From Bacteroidales bacterium (GTDB lineage: Bacteria > Bacteroidota > Bacteroidia > Bacteroidales > 4484-276): a stretch of DNA of 64,000 nt. The notes beneath the pieces were generated by a model, which worked only from the letters and a program-made list of their open reading frames with translations, was not told where the DNA came from and did no database searches. The stretch is taken from contig JACZJL010000093.1 in assembly GCA_014860585.1 (NCBI GenBank), positions 1-64,000 of the forward strand, written 5' to 3'. Made by a program: the position numbers and the translations under genes. How positions within the stretch are numbered: the stretch's first letter is position 1; each line of letters opens with the position of its first letter. Below are positions 27,043-35,917 of this stretch, in pieces.

Positions 27043-27783
27043 TTAGTGTTTAAGATTCGTTAATTGTCCGGCCGCTTTTTCGTCCAAAAGCCAGATATTT
27101 TCTCCATTTATTGGTTGTACCATTGCAGCAGGAAGTTGCTTCCAGTTATTTTTTCTTTTTAATATTCGGCCAACCATTTTTGCCTTGGATTCTCCGGTAA
27201 CAAGAAAAAAGATGGTCTTTGCATTATTAATCAGCTTAAGAGTAGCTGTTATCCTTTTTTGGCCGGTAACAGGATGCTCAGTGGCTTCAAACAATTGATG
27301 GCTTTGAAGAAGCTCAGTACTGCCGGGAAACAATGATGCAGTGTGTCCATCTTCACCCAGGCCAAGCAAGATGATATCGAACTGAGGTACCTGGTTCTGC
27401 TGAGGAACAAGTTTTACCACCGTTTCAGCATATCGTTGTGCTTCCGCAACTGGCGCTTCTTCCCCTTTTATTCTAAAAATATTTGAAGTGGATAAGGGAA
27501 TATGTTTGAGCAAATGCTCCTTTGCCATCCTATAATTACTTTCAGTTGACTCCGGGCTGACGCAGCGTTCATCTCCCCAGAATAATTGTATTTTGTTCCA
27601 TGGGATTCCAGTGTCATTGTTGGCTATGTATTCAAAGATCGCCTTCGGTGTTGATCCTCCTGATAAAGCAACAGAAATAGGTACAGTATTGCCTGATTGT
27701 GAGAGGATTTCTTTAAGTTTGGCAGTAAAATAGGCTGCGAGTTCTTCAACAGAAGAAAAGACTTGTAAGCAAGTTTTTGTCAT
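27043..27783 (-). CDS. pgl: 6-phosphogluconolactonase
   Basis: 246 residues. Hydrolyses 6-phosphogluconolactone in the oxidative pentose phosphate pathway. Motifs: ALSGGSTPKAIFEYIAN, FWGDERCVSPESTESNYRM, LLGLGEDGHTASLFPGS and the C-terminal WLLDEKAAGQL. Its ATG overlaps the zwf stop (ATGA), so the two are translationally coupled; start chosen over the upstream in-frame ATG at 27792 for this reason. Confidence 0.96.
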   Translation of the reverse strand: MTKTCLQVFSSVEELAAYFTAKLKEILSQSGNTVPISVALSGGSTPKAIFEYIANNDTGIPWNKIQLFWGDERCVSPESTESNYRMAKEHLLKHIPLSTSNIFRIKGEEAPVAEAQRYAETVVKLVPQQNQVPQFDIILLGLGEDGHTASLFPGSTELLQSHQLFEATEHPVTGQKRITATLKLINNAKTIFFLVTGESKAKMVGRILKRKNNWKQLPAAMVQPINGENIWLLDEKAAGQLTNLKH

Positions 27784-29318
27784 AATGTGCAAAAGTTTTC
27801 GTCACCGGTTAACGCTGCACATGGGTGTCTCCAGGTCACCTCCTTTCCTTCAATCAGGTTGTCGGCCACATCAGGTCCCCACGAACCTGCAGGATACCCG
27901 TAAACAGGGATATCCGGATCATTTTTCCATGCATCGAGAATAGGTGTGATAAACTTCCATGCAGCCATTACGGCGTCTATTCTTGCATAAAGGGTAGAAT
28001 CGCCGATCATGCAGTCGAGCAGCAATCGCTCATAAGCATCGGGGATTCGCAGATGGGATAAGTCGGAATAATGGAAATCCATACTTACACTCTGCACATT
28101 AAATCCAGCTCCGGGAGTTTTCATTCCAAACTTAAGTAAAATGCCCTCATCAGGCTGGATTCGTATGATGAGCTGGTTGGATAGATCAGAACTTCCTTTT
28201 TGTGCGAAAATATGATGAGGAGTGGGTTTAAAGTGAATCACAGCCTCGGTTACGCGTGTAGGTAAATATTTCCCTGTCCGGATATAAAAAGGAACGCCGC
28301 CCCAGCGCCAGTTATCAATGTAAAACTTGAGTGCAGCAAAGGTTTCGGTTTTGGAGCCTGGTTTTACACCCTCCTCTTCACGATAGCCTTTCACGGATGC
28401 TCCCCGGATCATCGAAGCTAAATATTGTCCCCGGATGGTATTATTTTTAACTTCTTCCCATTTGATAGGGCGCAGGGATTGTAAAACCTTGACTGTTTCG
28501 TTTCTTATAGCATCAGCATTCATTGATGCCGGGGGTTCCATCGCGATTAAGCCTGCCACTTGCAGTAAGTGGTTCTGAACCATATCGCGTAAAGCGCCTG
28601 ACCCTTCATAATAACCTCCGCGTTTCCCAACCCCTATGTTCTCAGCGGAAGTGATCTCCACATGATGGATATAGTTCCGGTTCCATAATGGCTCGAAAAT
28701 GCCATTTGAAAATCGGGTAACCAATACATTCTGAACCGTTTCTTTTCCCAGGTAATGATCAATCCTGTAAATCTGGTGTTCCTTCCAGTCTTTTTGCAGG
28801 GCAAGGTTCAGCGCCATAGCACTTTCGATATCATAACCGAAAGGTTTTTCAATGATCAGCCTTTTCCACCCGTTGGCTTCATTGTTCAGTCCGGAAGCCG
28901 AAAGCCCTTTTGGAATAATTTCGTACATGCTTGGTGGAGTTGACAGGTAGAAAATGATGTTTCCATTATCCATTCCTGTCTGGAATTGCAGTGCTTTCAG
29001 CCGCCAATGCAGTTCCGCAAACGAATCGAGATTATCGGGTTCTACCTGCTGGTAAAAAAGCTTGCTGATAAAAGAGGGCAAGTTGCTTTTATCCTCCTCC
29101 GGTGAGAATTTATTTAACGCTTCACCCATGGCCTCGCGGAACGTTTCATCGCTCATGGGTGAACGTCCAGCACCAACAATGGCAAATTTATCAGGGAGTA
29201 AATCAAGATTTTCAAGGGCAAAGAGCGAGGGCATCAATTTACGTTTGCTCAGGTCGCCTGTTGCGCCAAAAATGACAAGTATCTGGTCTTCGGGGCTGCT
29301 GCTATTCGGTCTCATCAT
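27780..29318 (-). CDS. zwf: Glucose-6-phosphate 1-dehydrogenase
   Basis: 512 residues. Oxidises glucose-6-phosphate to the lactone with NAD(P)+. Nucleotide motif IFGATGDLSKRKLMPSL, the active-site signature RIDHYLGKETVQNVLVTRF, and the substrate-binding KPFGYD stretch upstream of it. Overlaps gnd (stop inside ATGA) and pgl, forming a tight gnd-zwf-pgl operon. Two start codons follow each other; the first overlaps the gnd stop. Confidence 0.97.
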   Translation of the reverse strand: MMRPNSSSPEDQILVIFGATGDLSKRKLMPSLFALENLDLLPDKFAIVGAGRSPMSDETFREAMGEALNKFSPEEDKSNLPSFISKLFYQQVEPDNLDSFAELHWRLKALQFQTGMDNGNIIFYLSTPPSMYEIIPKGLSASGLNNEANGWKRLIIEKPFGYDIESAMALNLALQKDWKEHQIYRIDHYLGKETVQNVLVTRFSNGIFEPLWNRNYIHHVEITSAENIGVGKRGGYYEGSGALRDMVQNHLLQVAGLIAMEPPASMNADAIRNETVKVLQSLRPIKWEEVKNNTIRGQYLASMIRGASVKGYREEEGVKPGSKTETFAALKFYIDNWRWGGVPFYIRTGKYLPTRVTEAVIHFKPTPHHIFAQKGSSDLSNQLIIRIQPDEGILLKFGMKTPGAGFNVQSVSMDFHYSDLSHLRIPDAYERLLLDCMIGDSTLYARIDAVMAAWKFITPILDAWKNDPDIPVYGYPAGSWGPDVADNLIEGKEVTWRHPCAALTGDENFCTL

Positions 29319-30214
29319 GACTTGGTTTTTACAGCATGTCCGCCAAATTGATTTCTGAGTGCTGCAAGCATTTTCATCGCGAATGACTCTTCCTGCCGGG
29401 ATTGAAAGCGATTGAAAAGCGACGCGGTAATTACATGGGCAGGCACATCAAAATCAATGGCGGTTTGCACTGTCCACCTTCCTTCGCCACTGTCGGAAAC
29501 ATAATCCTTCAATTGCTCCAGTTTCGGGTCATCTTTCAGAGCGTTTACAGCCAGTTCCAGCAGCCACGAACGGACAACGCTTCCATATTGCCATGCATCG
29601 GCAATTTTGGTCAGGTTGAGGTCATAAGGAGATTTTTCAAGGATTTCAAACCCCTCGGCATAGGCTTGCATCATCCCGTATTCGATGCCATTATGAACCA
29701 TTTTTACCATGTGGCCGGTACCTGAAGGCCCGCAATAGACATAGCCATTTTTGGGCGCCAGCGATTTAAAAACCGGTTCAACATAATCGGCTGGCTCTTT
29801 GTCGCCGCCATACATCAGGCAATAACCATTTTGCAATCCCCAAACACCGCCACTGGTGCCGCAATCGAGGAAGTGAACGCCATATTCAGCGGCTTTTTTA
29901 GCACGCACCTGGGTTTCACGCCAAAACGAATTTCCTCCGTCAACGACAATATCATTTTTCTTCAGAAGATGAAGTAAGGTCTCCAGGTTATCATCCACCG
30001 GTTTGCCGGCTGGCACCATGAGCCAAACCACCTTCCGTGGGGGAAGTTTTTCCACCAGGTCTTCAAAAGAATTTGCCCCCTCTGCGCCTAACTTTTCAAT
30101 TTCTCTGATCGCTTCCGATGATCTGTTCCATGCAACCACCTCGTGTCCGCTATTCAACAGGCGATGGACCATGTTAAAGCCCATTTTGCCCAATCCGATA
30201 AATCCTATTTTCAT
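29315..30214 (-). CDS. gnd: 6-phosphogluconate dehydrogenase (decarboxylating), short NAD-type
   Basis: 299 residues from MKIGFIGLGKMGFNM. The longer frame to 30427 adds a non-homologous N-terminus that runs through a CGCAGAG-type repeat and is rejected. Nucleotide motif GLGKMG, VVDGGNSFWRETQ, DCGTSGGVWGLQNGYCLM, and GTGHMVKMVHNGIEYGMMQ. The length (about 300, not 470) points to the short GndA/YqeC-like, usually NAD-dependent, subfamily. First gene of the oxidative pentose phosphate operon. Confidence 0.95.
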   Translation of the reverse strand: MKIGFIGLGKMGFNMVHRLLNSGHEVVAWNRSSEAIREIEKLGAEGANSFEDLVEKLPPRKVVWLMVPAGKPVDDNLETLLHLLKKNDIVVDGGNSFWRETQVRAKKAAEYGVHFLDCGTSGGVWGLQNGYCLMYGGDKEPADYVEPVFKSLAPKNGYVYCGPSGTGHMVKMVHNGIEYGMMQAYAEGFEILEKSPYDLNLTKIADAWQYGSVVRSWLLELAVNALKDDPKLEQLKDYVSDSGEGRWTVQTAIDFDVPAHVITASLFNRFQSRQEESFAMKMLAALRNQFGGHAVKTKS

Positions 30215-30454
30215 GTTAAATTGGTTAATTTGTTTTCTTTCGTTGATGGTTTTGATTGCAGCATTAACTGCCAAAACCCCTGCAATAGTAAACAAAAAGG
30301 TTGAAATGCAACCTTGTAAAAATTCCAAAACCCTGCGTAACTCAGCGGTAAAAAGAAGTTGAACCGCAGAGAACCGCAGAGTTTTTACGCAGAGAGCGGC
30401 AAAGCAGCAGCTTGATAATCTGTACATAGTTTCTATTTAATGAAACATTAAGTG

Positions 30455-30462
30455 TATCTTTG
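30455..30462 (+). promoter_or_regulatory. -7 box of the toxin-antitoxin module
   Basis: TATCTTTG fits TAnnTTTG; 20 bases before the toxin ATG at 30483, leaving a leader of about 12-15 nt. Confidence 0.55.
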
Positions 30463-30482
30463 CGCTATCATTAATCAAATGA

Positions 30483-30842
30483 ATGGACAAACATTTTGAC
30501 ATTATATTTTTAGACGAGGCATTTGAGTTTCTCAGCAGTCTTGAGAAGAAGCACTACGAGAAAATACTTTTTACTATTCGTAAAGCTCAGATAAGAAATT
30601 CTCCTGAATTATTCAAAAAGCTGAAAGACGAAATCTGGGAATTCAGAACGCTTTATCAAGGGTTGTATTACAGACTTTTTGCATTTTGGGACAAGACAAA
30701 TTCTGAAAATACACTTGTTATTTCAACGCATGGAATAGTGAAAAAGACTGGCAAAACCCCTGACAGCGAAATCCAAAAGGCAAAGAAAGTACGTTCAAAA
30801 TATTTTAAAGACAAAGAAACTACTATTAATACCAAGATATGA
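30483..30842 (+). CDS. RelE/ParE-superfamily toxin (HigB, phage Gp49-like)
   Basis: 119 residues. Motifs of the Gp49/HigB type: FLDEAFEFLSSLEKKHYEK, ELFKKLKDEIWEFRTLYQGL and YYRLFAFWDK, then STHGIVKKTGKTPDSEIQKA, which is the usual end of this subfamily. HigB-type toxins cut mRNA on the ribosome. The gene is first in the pair, as in higBA, and its TGA overlaps the antitoxin ATG. Chromosomal, with its own promoter. Confidence 0.92.
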   Translation: MDKHFDIIFLDEAFEFLSSLEKKHYEKILFTIRKAQIRNSPELFKKLKDEIWEFRTLYQGLYYRLFAFWDKTNSENTLVISTHGIVKKTGKTPDSEIQKAKKVRSKYFKDKETTINTKI

Positions 30843-31153
30843 AAACACACACATTAGATGAAGTTCAAGACCAACTTATTGGAAAAATTGGCACTCCAAA
30901 CCGTGACAGATTTGAGTATGAATTACAAATGGACTTAATTGGGCAAGCCATAAAACAGACAAGGCAGGAGCGAAAATTAACCCAGGAAGAACTCGGCAAA
31001 ATGATTGGCGTGCAAAAAGCTCAAATTTCGAGAATTGAAAATAACGCAAGTAATGTCACAATTGAGACGCTTATGCGAGTATTTGAAGCTTTGCAGGCGA
31101 AAGTGAGGTTACAAGTTGAATTGCCGCACTTTAAAATCAGCCTTGGACAATAA
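30839..31153 (+). CDS. HTH-XRE antitoxin (HigA-like)
   Basis: 104 residues. N-terminal tail, then a helix-turn-helix of the XRE/Cro type: AIKQTRQERKLTQEELGKMI and GVQKAQISRIENNASNVTIE, followed by a small C-terminal strand region RLQVELPHFKISLGQ. Typical HigA antitoxin that neutralises the toxin and represses its own promoter. Starts in the overlapping ATGA of the toxin stop. Its neighbour downstream is an EamA pseudogene. Confidence 0.92.
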   Translation: MKTHTLDEVQDQLIGKIGTPNRDRFEYELQMDLIGQAIKQTRQERKLTQEELGKMIGVQKAQISRIENNASNVTIETLMRVFEALQAKVRLQVELPHFKISLGQ

Positions 31154-31226
31154 CTAAGGTGCCTGATTAAAAACCTTTTGCATTAATTTGCCTTCTTTTG
31201 GTAAAATTTTTCCCAATAGTTTCCTG

Positions 31227-31595
31227 ATGTCCATTTCCAAATCGCTCACTTTCAACATGCTATTTTTGCTCACGGTGATCATCCGCGGATTTGCTTTCGT
31301 AGAGCAGCGCACCGGGATGGAGCATTTCGGGCCGTTCACTTTTAATGGAATCAGGTTTTTGCTGGGGAGCCTGACGCTGCTTCCGTTGCTTGCATTGCAG
31401 AATAAAAGCCGCGGTAAATCAGGAATATAAACAACAGGATGGAGTAGCAATGATCTTATCGGAGGGCTTTCTGCCGGTGTAGTCATGTTCATCGCTGTGA
31501 GTCTGCAGCAAATCGGGATAGTTCTTACAACCGCGGGCAAGGCTGGTTTTATCACCGGGTTTAATGTACTCAATAAGCTTCGGCTTACCCGCTAA
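31227..31595 (+). pseudogene. EamA/DMT transporter fragment, duplicate of the gene at 44428
   Basis: In one frame the protein reads SISKSLTFNMLFLLTVIIRG then EQRTGMEHFGPFTFNGIRFL, stops at a TAA codon (31428-31430), and goes on LIGGLSAGVVMFIAVSLQQI and TTAGKAGFITGF before the homology ends at about 31572. This is the first 115 residues of the intact transporter at 44428-45372 (GMEHVGPFTFNGIRF). Homology begins just at the start codon and ends abruptly; the rest of the gene is missing and the DUF6695-like gene follows tail to tail. Confidence 0.85.
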
Positions 31596-31620
31596 TTCTG
31601 AAATCAAGGCTGAAAATTTG

Positions 31621-32580
31621 TTACCCAATCCTTTTCAACTCAATCAACTGGTTGTTCTGGTTGATCACCACCCGGTGGCAATGGCTCAGATACCCTATGC
31701 TGAATGTGCTCGCGAGGTTAAAATATGATCCGTTTTGGGGTGTAAATTTCCCGTCACATTCCAGTTCACCTTCAGGGCTAAAGCGCGATATTTGGAAATG
31801 GCTTCCTTCCGGTTCAATATGGAACCAGGAGCCGGCGCCTTCACCACTGAGCCATTGCGCTGCACCAGGAATTTTGGCATGTCTGGCAGGCGCAAACAGT
31901 GTGGTTTTCAGTATTTTTTTATCAGGGATGGGTTGAGGTGAAAAAGGAAGATTGATCAGCATTTTTGGTAAAACAACCTTGTTTGTAAGTGAATTGACAT
32001 TGTTAAGCGGGGTGGGGGTTAGGGGAACCAGGTATTTTAACCATAAGACATGCTTCCAGGTTGGATCGCCGGCAACAATCACATCGTTTACAAATCTTGA
32101 GCAATTGCTCCCCTTGTATTGAAAAGGTCCGTAAGGGATTGGGCTGATATGCTGAAGATGAGTTGCTTTTTTAAAGGCTTTTGCAAAATTGACCGGACAA
32201 TAAGATGCATACAAATTTCCCTCGCCATGACATTCAGCATTGGTTTGGAGTTCGGTGAGGATTTCCATGAAGTTTTCGATGATTTGGCCATCACCGGAGA
32301 TTGTTGGTAAGGTGCGAACCTCCAGGCCATGATCGCTCACTGCACTGCGTACGCGGCCAAAATTAAACGGAGCATGGTACCTGCCGAAATCGAAATAATG
32401 GCATTTTTTATTTTGGCTATCCACCAAAACCAGCGCTGCATGGCCGGCCATATAATAATGATGCTTACTGATCCCAAAGAGATTTGCCAATGGATCGTAC
32501 CAGCCGTTTGGTCGGCGACAATAGGTTGCAGGCCAGGCAAGCGCAATGGCAAATCCTGTGAAACGACTATCCTTCGGCAT
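31621..32580 (-). CDS. Putative papain-like (LRAT/NlpC-P60-type) protein with extra C-terminal domain, DUF6695-like
   Basis: 319 residues from MPKDSRFTGFAIALAWP. The first 200 residues contain AGHAALVLVD (H47), YFDFGRYH, and KGSNCSRFVNDVIV (C160). A His before a Cys in an NC-x-x-FV motif is the arrangement of circularly permuted NlpC/P60 enzymes such as LRAT (NCEHFV), which are cysteine acyltransferases, amidases or hydrolases. No signal peptide or membrane helix is seen, so it acts in the cytoplasm or at the inner membrane surface. Residues about 210-319 are a separate domain (GEGAGSWFHIEPEGSHF) that is also present as a copied fragment at 26494. Last gene of the cysteine dioxygenase operon, overlapping the decarboxylase by 14 bases. 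Assignment to DUF6695 is from memory and uncertain. Confidence 0.7.
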   Translation of the reverse strand: MPKDSRFTGFAIALAWPATYCRRPNGWYDPLANLFGISKHHYYMAGHAALVLVDSQNKKCHYFDFGRYHAPFNFGRVRSAVSDHGLEVRTLPTISGDGQIIENFMEILTELQTNAECHGEGNLYASYCPVNFAKAFKKATHLQHISPIPYGPFQYKGSNCSRFVNDVIVAGDPTWKHVLWLKYLVPLTPTPLNNVNSLTNKVVLPKMLINLPFSPQPIPDKKILKTTLFAPARHAKIPGAAQWLSGEGAGSWFHIEPEGSHFQISRFSPEGELECDGKFTPQNGSYFNLASTFSIGYLSHCHRVVINQNNQLIELKRIG

Positions 32581-34015
32581 TTTCCTTCTCAAATTTCGTT
32601 TCTAAAACAGCGGCTTCCTGAAGCAGGTAATCAAAAAATAAATCAATATCAGATTTGGCAAGTTCTCCGTTTGCTGTGATCAGCCGAATGGTAAGTGTTT
32701 CACCGATATAGCCGTAATTAACAATGGTTTTGCCGCTTTTCCGCAGCGATTCGCGCAGTTCAAGGTTGAATCTGTTCAGATTGGTTGACTTTTGGGATAA
32801 GTACCTGAAGCACACCGAGAAGGACTGACGTGGTGCAAGGAGTTCAAGTTGGGGGTGGCTGTTTACTTTTTCCTCTGCATATTTGGCCACTTCGATCAGG
32901 TTGTCAATCCGGTCGCGGTAACCTTCCAACCCAAAATATTTCCATGCAAACCAAAGCTTTACTGCGTCAACCCTCCGTCCGCACTGGATGGATTTTTTAC
33001 CCAGATCTTCCACTTCGTCAATGTCGTGAAAAATGTAATCGGTATTGATGTCGGTGATGTTGAACTGGAGAGTTCCGCGACTTTTTACCAGCAGCACTGA
33101 GCAGATCAGCGGTATATTCATCAGCTTGTGCGGGTTCCATGCAAAAGAATCGGTTTTTTCGATCCCTTTCATCAGGTGGCGGTGCTTGTCGCTCAAAATT
33201 ACCGAGCCGCCAAAAGAACCATCAGCATGAAGCCAAAGGCTGTACTTTTCACAGATTTCGGCCATTTCATCAATCGGATCATATGCGCCAAGCAGGGTGG
33301 TGGCACAGGTTGCTGTTACAAAAAACGGTTTTTCTCCTTTAGCCAATGAATCCTGAATTGCTTTTTCCAACTCCGACGGAATCATTCTTCCCAGATGATC
33401 AGCTTTCACTTTGATCACATTCTTCGCACCAATGCCCAAAACATTGGCGGCAGTTTCGAGTGAATAATGCGCCTGCTCATTCACAAAGGCTTTGAGCTTT
33501 TGTGTACAATCGAATCCATGAAATCTACCCTCAGGGAAAATGCGGTTGCGCGCCGAAAACATGGCCACAAGGTTGGCATTACTGCCACCGCTCAGGAAAA
33601 TGCCATCGCCACCGGAATAACCGGTATAGCTGTTCATCAGCCTGATCATCTCGGTTTCGATCATTGAGGCAACCGGCGCCACTTCGTAGGTGTACATCGA
33701 AGTATTGGCTAATACAGTTAACACTTCACCGATGAATGCCGGGAAGTTGAATCCCTGGTACAGTTGATTGAGGAATTGTTTGTTGCCCGTACGCACCGAA
33801 AACTCAAGGTATTTGTCCATCAAACCTAAAAACTCATGCTCCGAAACTCCTTTTAGGGCGATGGGAAACTCAATCTCTTTACCTAAGTCGGCAGGCAGCC
33901 TGTGTTTGACTACAGGAAGGGTGTTGTCATCATTTTCCTGCAGGTAATTTTTTATTTTTTCAAAAGCTCCTGATAAAATCTCCAAATCGTTCATTTTCAT
34001 CTTTTTAATTGGCAT
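32567..34015 (-). CDS. PLP-dependent decarboxylase, possibly cysteine sulfinate decarboxylase
   Basis: 482 residues, fold type I group II decarboxylase: substrate loop FPAFIGEVLTVLANTSM, phosphate-binding DGIFLSGGSNANLVAM, His in QAHYSLETAANVLG, LWLHADGSFGGSV, and the Schiff-base lysine K297 in WNPHKLMNIPL. Layout is that of glutamate/cysteine sulfinate decarboxylases. Its ATG lies within the stop region of the cysteine dioxygenase gene (11-base overlap), so cysteine sulfinate, the dioxygenase product, is the likely substrate and hypotaurine the likely product. Alternative starts are MKMNDLE at 34000 and MNDLE at 33994. The substrate is an inference from context. Confidence 0.88.
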   Translation of the reverse strand: MPIKKMKMNDLEILSGAFEKIKNYLQENDDNTLPVVKHRLPADLGKEIEFPIALKGVSEHEFLGLMDKYLEFSVRTGNKQFLNQLYQGFNFPAFIGEVLTVLANTSMYTYEVAPVASMIETEMIRLMNSYTGYSGGDGIFLSGGSNANLVAMFSARNRIFPEGRFHGFDCTQKLKAFVNEQAHYSLETAANVLGIGAKNVIKVKADHLGRMIPSELEKAIQDSLAKGEKPFFVTATCATTLLGAYDPIDEMAEICEKYSLWLHADGSFGGSVILSDKHRHLMKGIEKTDSFAWNPHKLMNIPLICSVLLVKSRGTLQFNITDINTDYIFHDIDEVEDLGKKSIQCGRRVDAVKLWFAWKYFGLEGYRDRIDNLIEVAKYAEEKVNSHPQLELLAPRQSFSVCFRYLSQKSTNLNRFNLELRESLRKSGKTIVNYGYIGETLTIRLITANGELAKSDIDLFFDYLLQEAAVLETKFEKENAEG

Positions 34016-34712
34016 CTTTTCCCGAAAGGATATGCTCCATATTCCTGATCATCTCCAGCCGGTTGTTCCGTTCGTAAAATGGTTTTATCAAGTCGAAGTA
34101 ATCCGTAAGGGTTTCTTCATTTATCCCGGTAAATGGTTTTTCGCTCATCATCAGGCTTTTATCCAGATTCAGGTAGGCCGAGCCCATGGTAGTGGCCATT
34201 TTACCGAATTCCGGCAGAAAAACTGTTGATCCTTCTGAAACATCGCTTTCCTTATTGTTCGAACCATAAATATGCAAGGTAGTGAAACCGGTTTTTCCCG
34301 AATTACCCATGATATGGATCAGGTCACCGCAAACCGGAGCAGTGTAACCCTCACTGAAAGTATCCTTTTGTTTGAGCTTTAGATTGCTCCCATCAAAATC
34401 ATACATCCTGTGAGTGGCCTCGCCAAAAAAGAACACGCAACCCCATTCGGTGTAACCATGATTGTGGATTGCAGTAAAATCGCCCGGCGCCCATGACATC
34501 AACATTACTTTAAAATTGCCATGATCGTAAATCACCCGACGACCATAGCTCTCCGTGCACGGATGATCGAATGTAGTAAAAGGCATAAATTCATTGTCAC
34601 AAAGATTCTGAGAACGGATAATCTCTCTGATCAGGTTATTGTCCATTGTACCGGCATTTGCAATGTCTAAAATCAATGCTCTGACCGGTGCTTTAAGTTC
34701 GCTTAACTTCAT
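34005..34712 (-). CDS. Cysteine dioxygenase family protein
   Basis: 235 residues. Cupin with the iron ligands H83 and H85 in AIHNHGYTEWGC, H133 in LIHIMGN, and the catalytic pair H147 and Y149 in TTLHIYGSN; C92 sits where the Cys-Tyr crosslink residue lies in cysteine dioxygenase. Converts cysteine + O2 to cysteine sulfinic acid. It is followed with overlap by a PLP decarboxylase, the expected next step to hypotaurine. Thiol dioxygenases for other thiols (for example 3-mercaptopropionate) share this fold, so the substrate is not proven. Confidence 0.88.
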   Translation of the reverse strand: MKLSELKAPVRALILDIANAGTMDNNLIREIIRSQNLCDNEFMPFTTFDHPCTESYGRRVIYDHGNFKVMLMSWAPGDFTAIHNHGYTEWGCVFFFGEATHRMYDFDGSNLKLKQKDTFSEGYTAPVCGDLIHIMGNSGKTGFTTLHIYGSNNKESDVSEGSTVFLPEFGKMATTMGSAYLNLDKSLMMSEKPFTGINEETLTDYFDLIKPFYERNNRLEMIRNMEHILSGKDAN

Positions 34713-34727
34713 CTATCAAAATATGAA

Positions 34728-35240
34728 TTATGGATTAATGATTTCTGCAATTTCGGTGAGACATTCTGTTTTCCTGGCATGCAATTCAACCCTAGAAACT
34801 TTTGGAAACCAGAAACTACCTCCGTCAATTTGAACGAAAATCTTATCAACCTCAATTTCCGTTTCGCCGGCAAAAGTAAAAACCCTAAAGTTCCCATCTT
34901 TATTTTTACGCAAATAAAAACTTCTTTTGCTGTACGAAACAAATTGAAATTCAGCTTCTGTTGGGGTAATGGACAAGAAATGCAGTCCGTAAGCATATTT
35001 ATTCTGGATCCATGTGAGCGACTCTGTTTTGTTGCCTTCCGTACGTTTCAGCCAATAAATGGTTATGGGATTTTCAGTGTTAAGGAAACCGTTCTTATCG
35101 GGATTTACTGTGTAAAAGATTTCGTTGGCATCCCTGCTGCGGGTAATCCTGAAGAGCACTTCTTCGTCTCGGGATGGCGACAATCCTGATGTCATCAGTC
35201 CGGATAACAGAAAAGCTGATAGGATATAAATTCTTTTCAT
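34728..35240 (-). CDS. Exported DUF4833 protein
   Basis: 170 residues. N-terminal signal peptide about 1-19 (MKRIYILSAFLLSGLMTSG). The mature part, VLFRITRSRDANEIFYTVN, ENPITIYWLKRTEG, YAYGLHFLSITPTEAEFQFV and VQIDGGSFWFPKVSRVELHA, agrees with the DUF4833 family of Bacteroidota, a beta-rich domain of unknown role. Between the AhpD-like gene (3-base gap) and cysteine dioxygenase (15-base gap), hence part of the operon. Assignment from memory. Confidence 0.8.
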   Translation of the reverse strand: MKRIYILSAFLLSGLMTSGLSPSRDEEVLFRITRSRDANEIFYTVNPDKNGFLNTENPITIYWLKRTEGNKTESLTWIQNKYAYGLHFLSITPTEAEFQFVSYSKRSFYLRKNKDGNFRVFTFAGETEIEVDKIFVQIDGGSFWFPKVSRVELHARKTECLTEIAEIINP

Positions 35241-35243
35241 TTT

Positions 35244-35804
35244 CTAATACTTGTAACCTGTTCCTTTATTTTTTTCCAATTCAAGACCCAATGCCAAAAC
35301 GATCCGGTTGACAAAGTTGAAATAAGCAACCACAAGAGTGGCGTCAAGGATGGCGATATCCCCAAGGCCTGCATGACGAAGTTTTTGTGTAAAATCGTTT
35401 TTGTGCGACATCTTTGGCTCAGTGGTAAGTTCGTGTGCGTACAAACAAAGTGCAAGCTCTCTGTCAATCAGATTCACTTTTCGAAAATCAACTTTCATTA
35501 ATTCCACTTTTGCAGTGTTCTTCCAATAATGCAGCAGCGCCTGGGCATGATGGGTGATGCAATACTCACATCCGTTAGCTGCCGAAACCACCACAGCCAT
35601 CATCTCCCTTTCGGCACGCGAGAGCTCCGACTTTGAGAACATAATTTCCATGTAAAGGTCAATGTGCTTCACAATGCTCTCCGGCCGCAGGCTTTGGATG
35701 GTATGCACACCGGCCAGCTGGCCACGTTTCGAAATCAACCCGTCATAAATCTCCTTCAGCCTGCCGTCGGCTTCATCGTAAGAAATGACTTTGATCCTGC
35801 TCAT
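35244..35804 (-). CDS. Carboxymuconolactone decarboxylase/AhpD-like peroxidase
   Basis: 186 residues. CMD domain with the CxxC-x3-H signature in NGCEYCITHHAQAL, which in AhpD-like proteins is a redox-active dithiol. The upstream part resembles the uncharacterised peroxidase-related subfamily (SRAEREMMAVVVSAANGC). It probably protects the pathway or uses peroxide. First gene of the five-gene operon, with a -7 box about 58 bases before the start. Confidence 0.9.
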   Translation of the reverse strand: MSRIKVISYDEADGRLKEIYDGLISKRGQLAGVHTIQSLRPESIVKHIDLYMEIMFSKSELSRAEREMMAVVVSAANGCEYCITHHAQALLHYWKNTAKVELMKVDFRKVNLIDRELALCLYAHELTTEPKMSHKNDFTQKLRHAGLGDIAILDATLVVAYFNFVNRIVLALGLELEKNKGTGYKY

Positions 35805-35861
35805 TGAATGTTCGGTTAAAGATGCGTAATGGGTTGAATTTCAATCATGCTTTAAAGAGGG

Positions 35862-35869
35862 CAAAGGTA
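35862..35869 (-). promoter_or_regulatory. -7 box of the cysteine dioxygenase operon
   Basis: The minus strand reads TACCTTTG. A transcript from here would carry all five genes, with about 50 nt of leader before the AhpD-like start. Confidence 0.55.
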
Positions 35870-35917
35870 TAATTATTGTTCTATCCCTTTGTCCTCTTCA
35901 TTCCTTAAATGATATTT

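Noticed and set aside
30215-30427. N-terminal extension of gnd
   Set aside because: The added residues match no dehydrogenase and cross a CGCAGAG repeat; the Rossmann motif starts at MKIGFIG.
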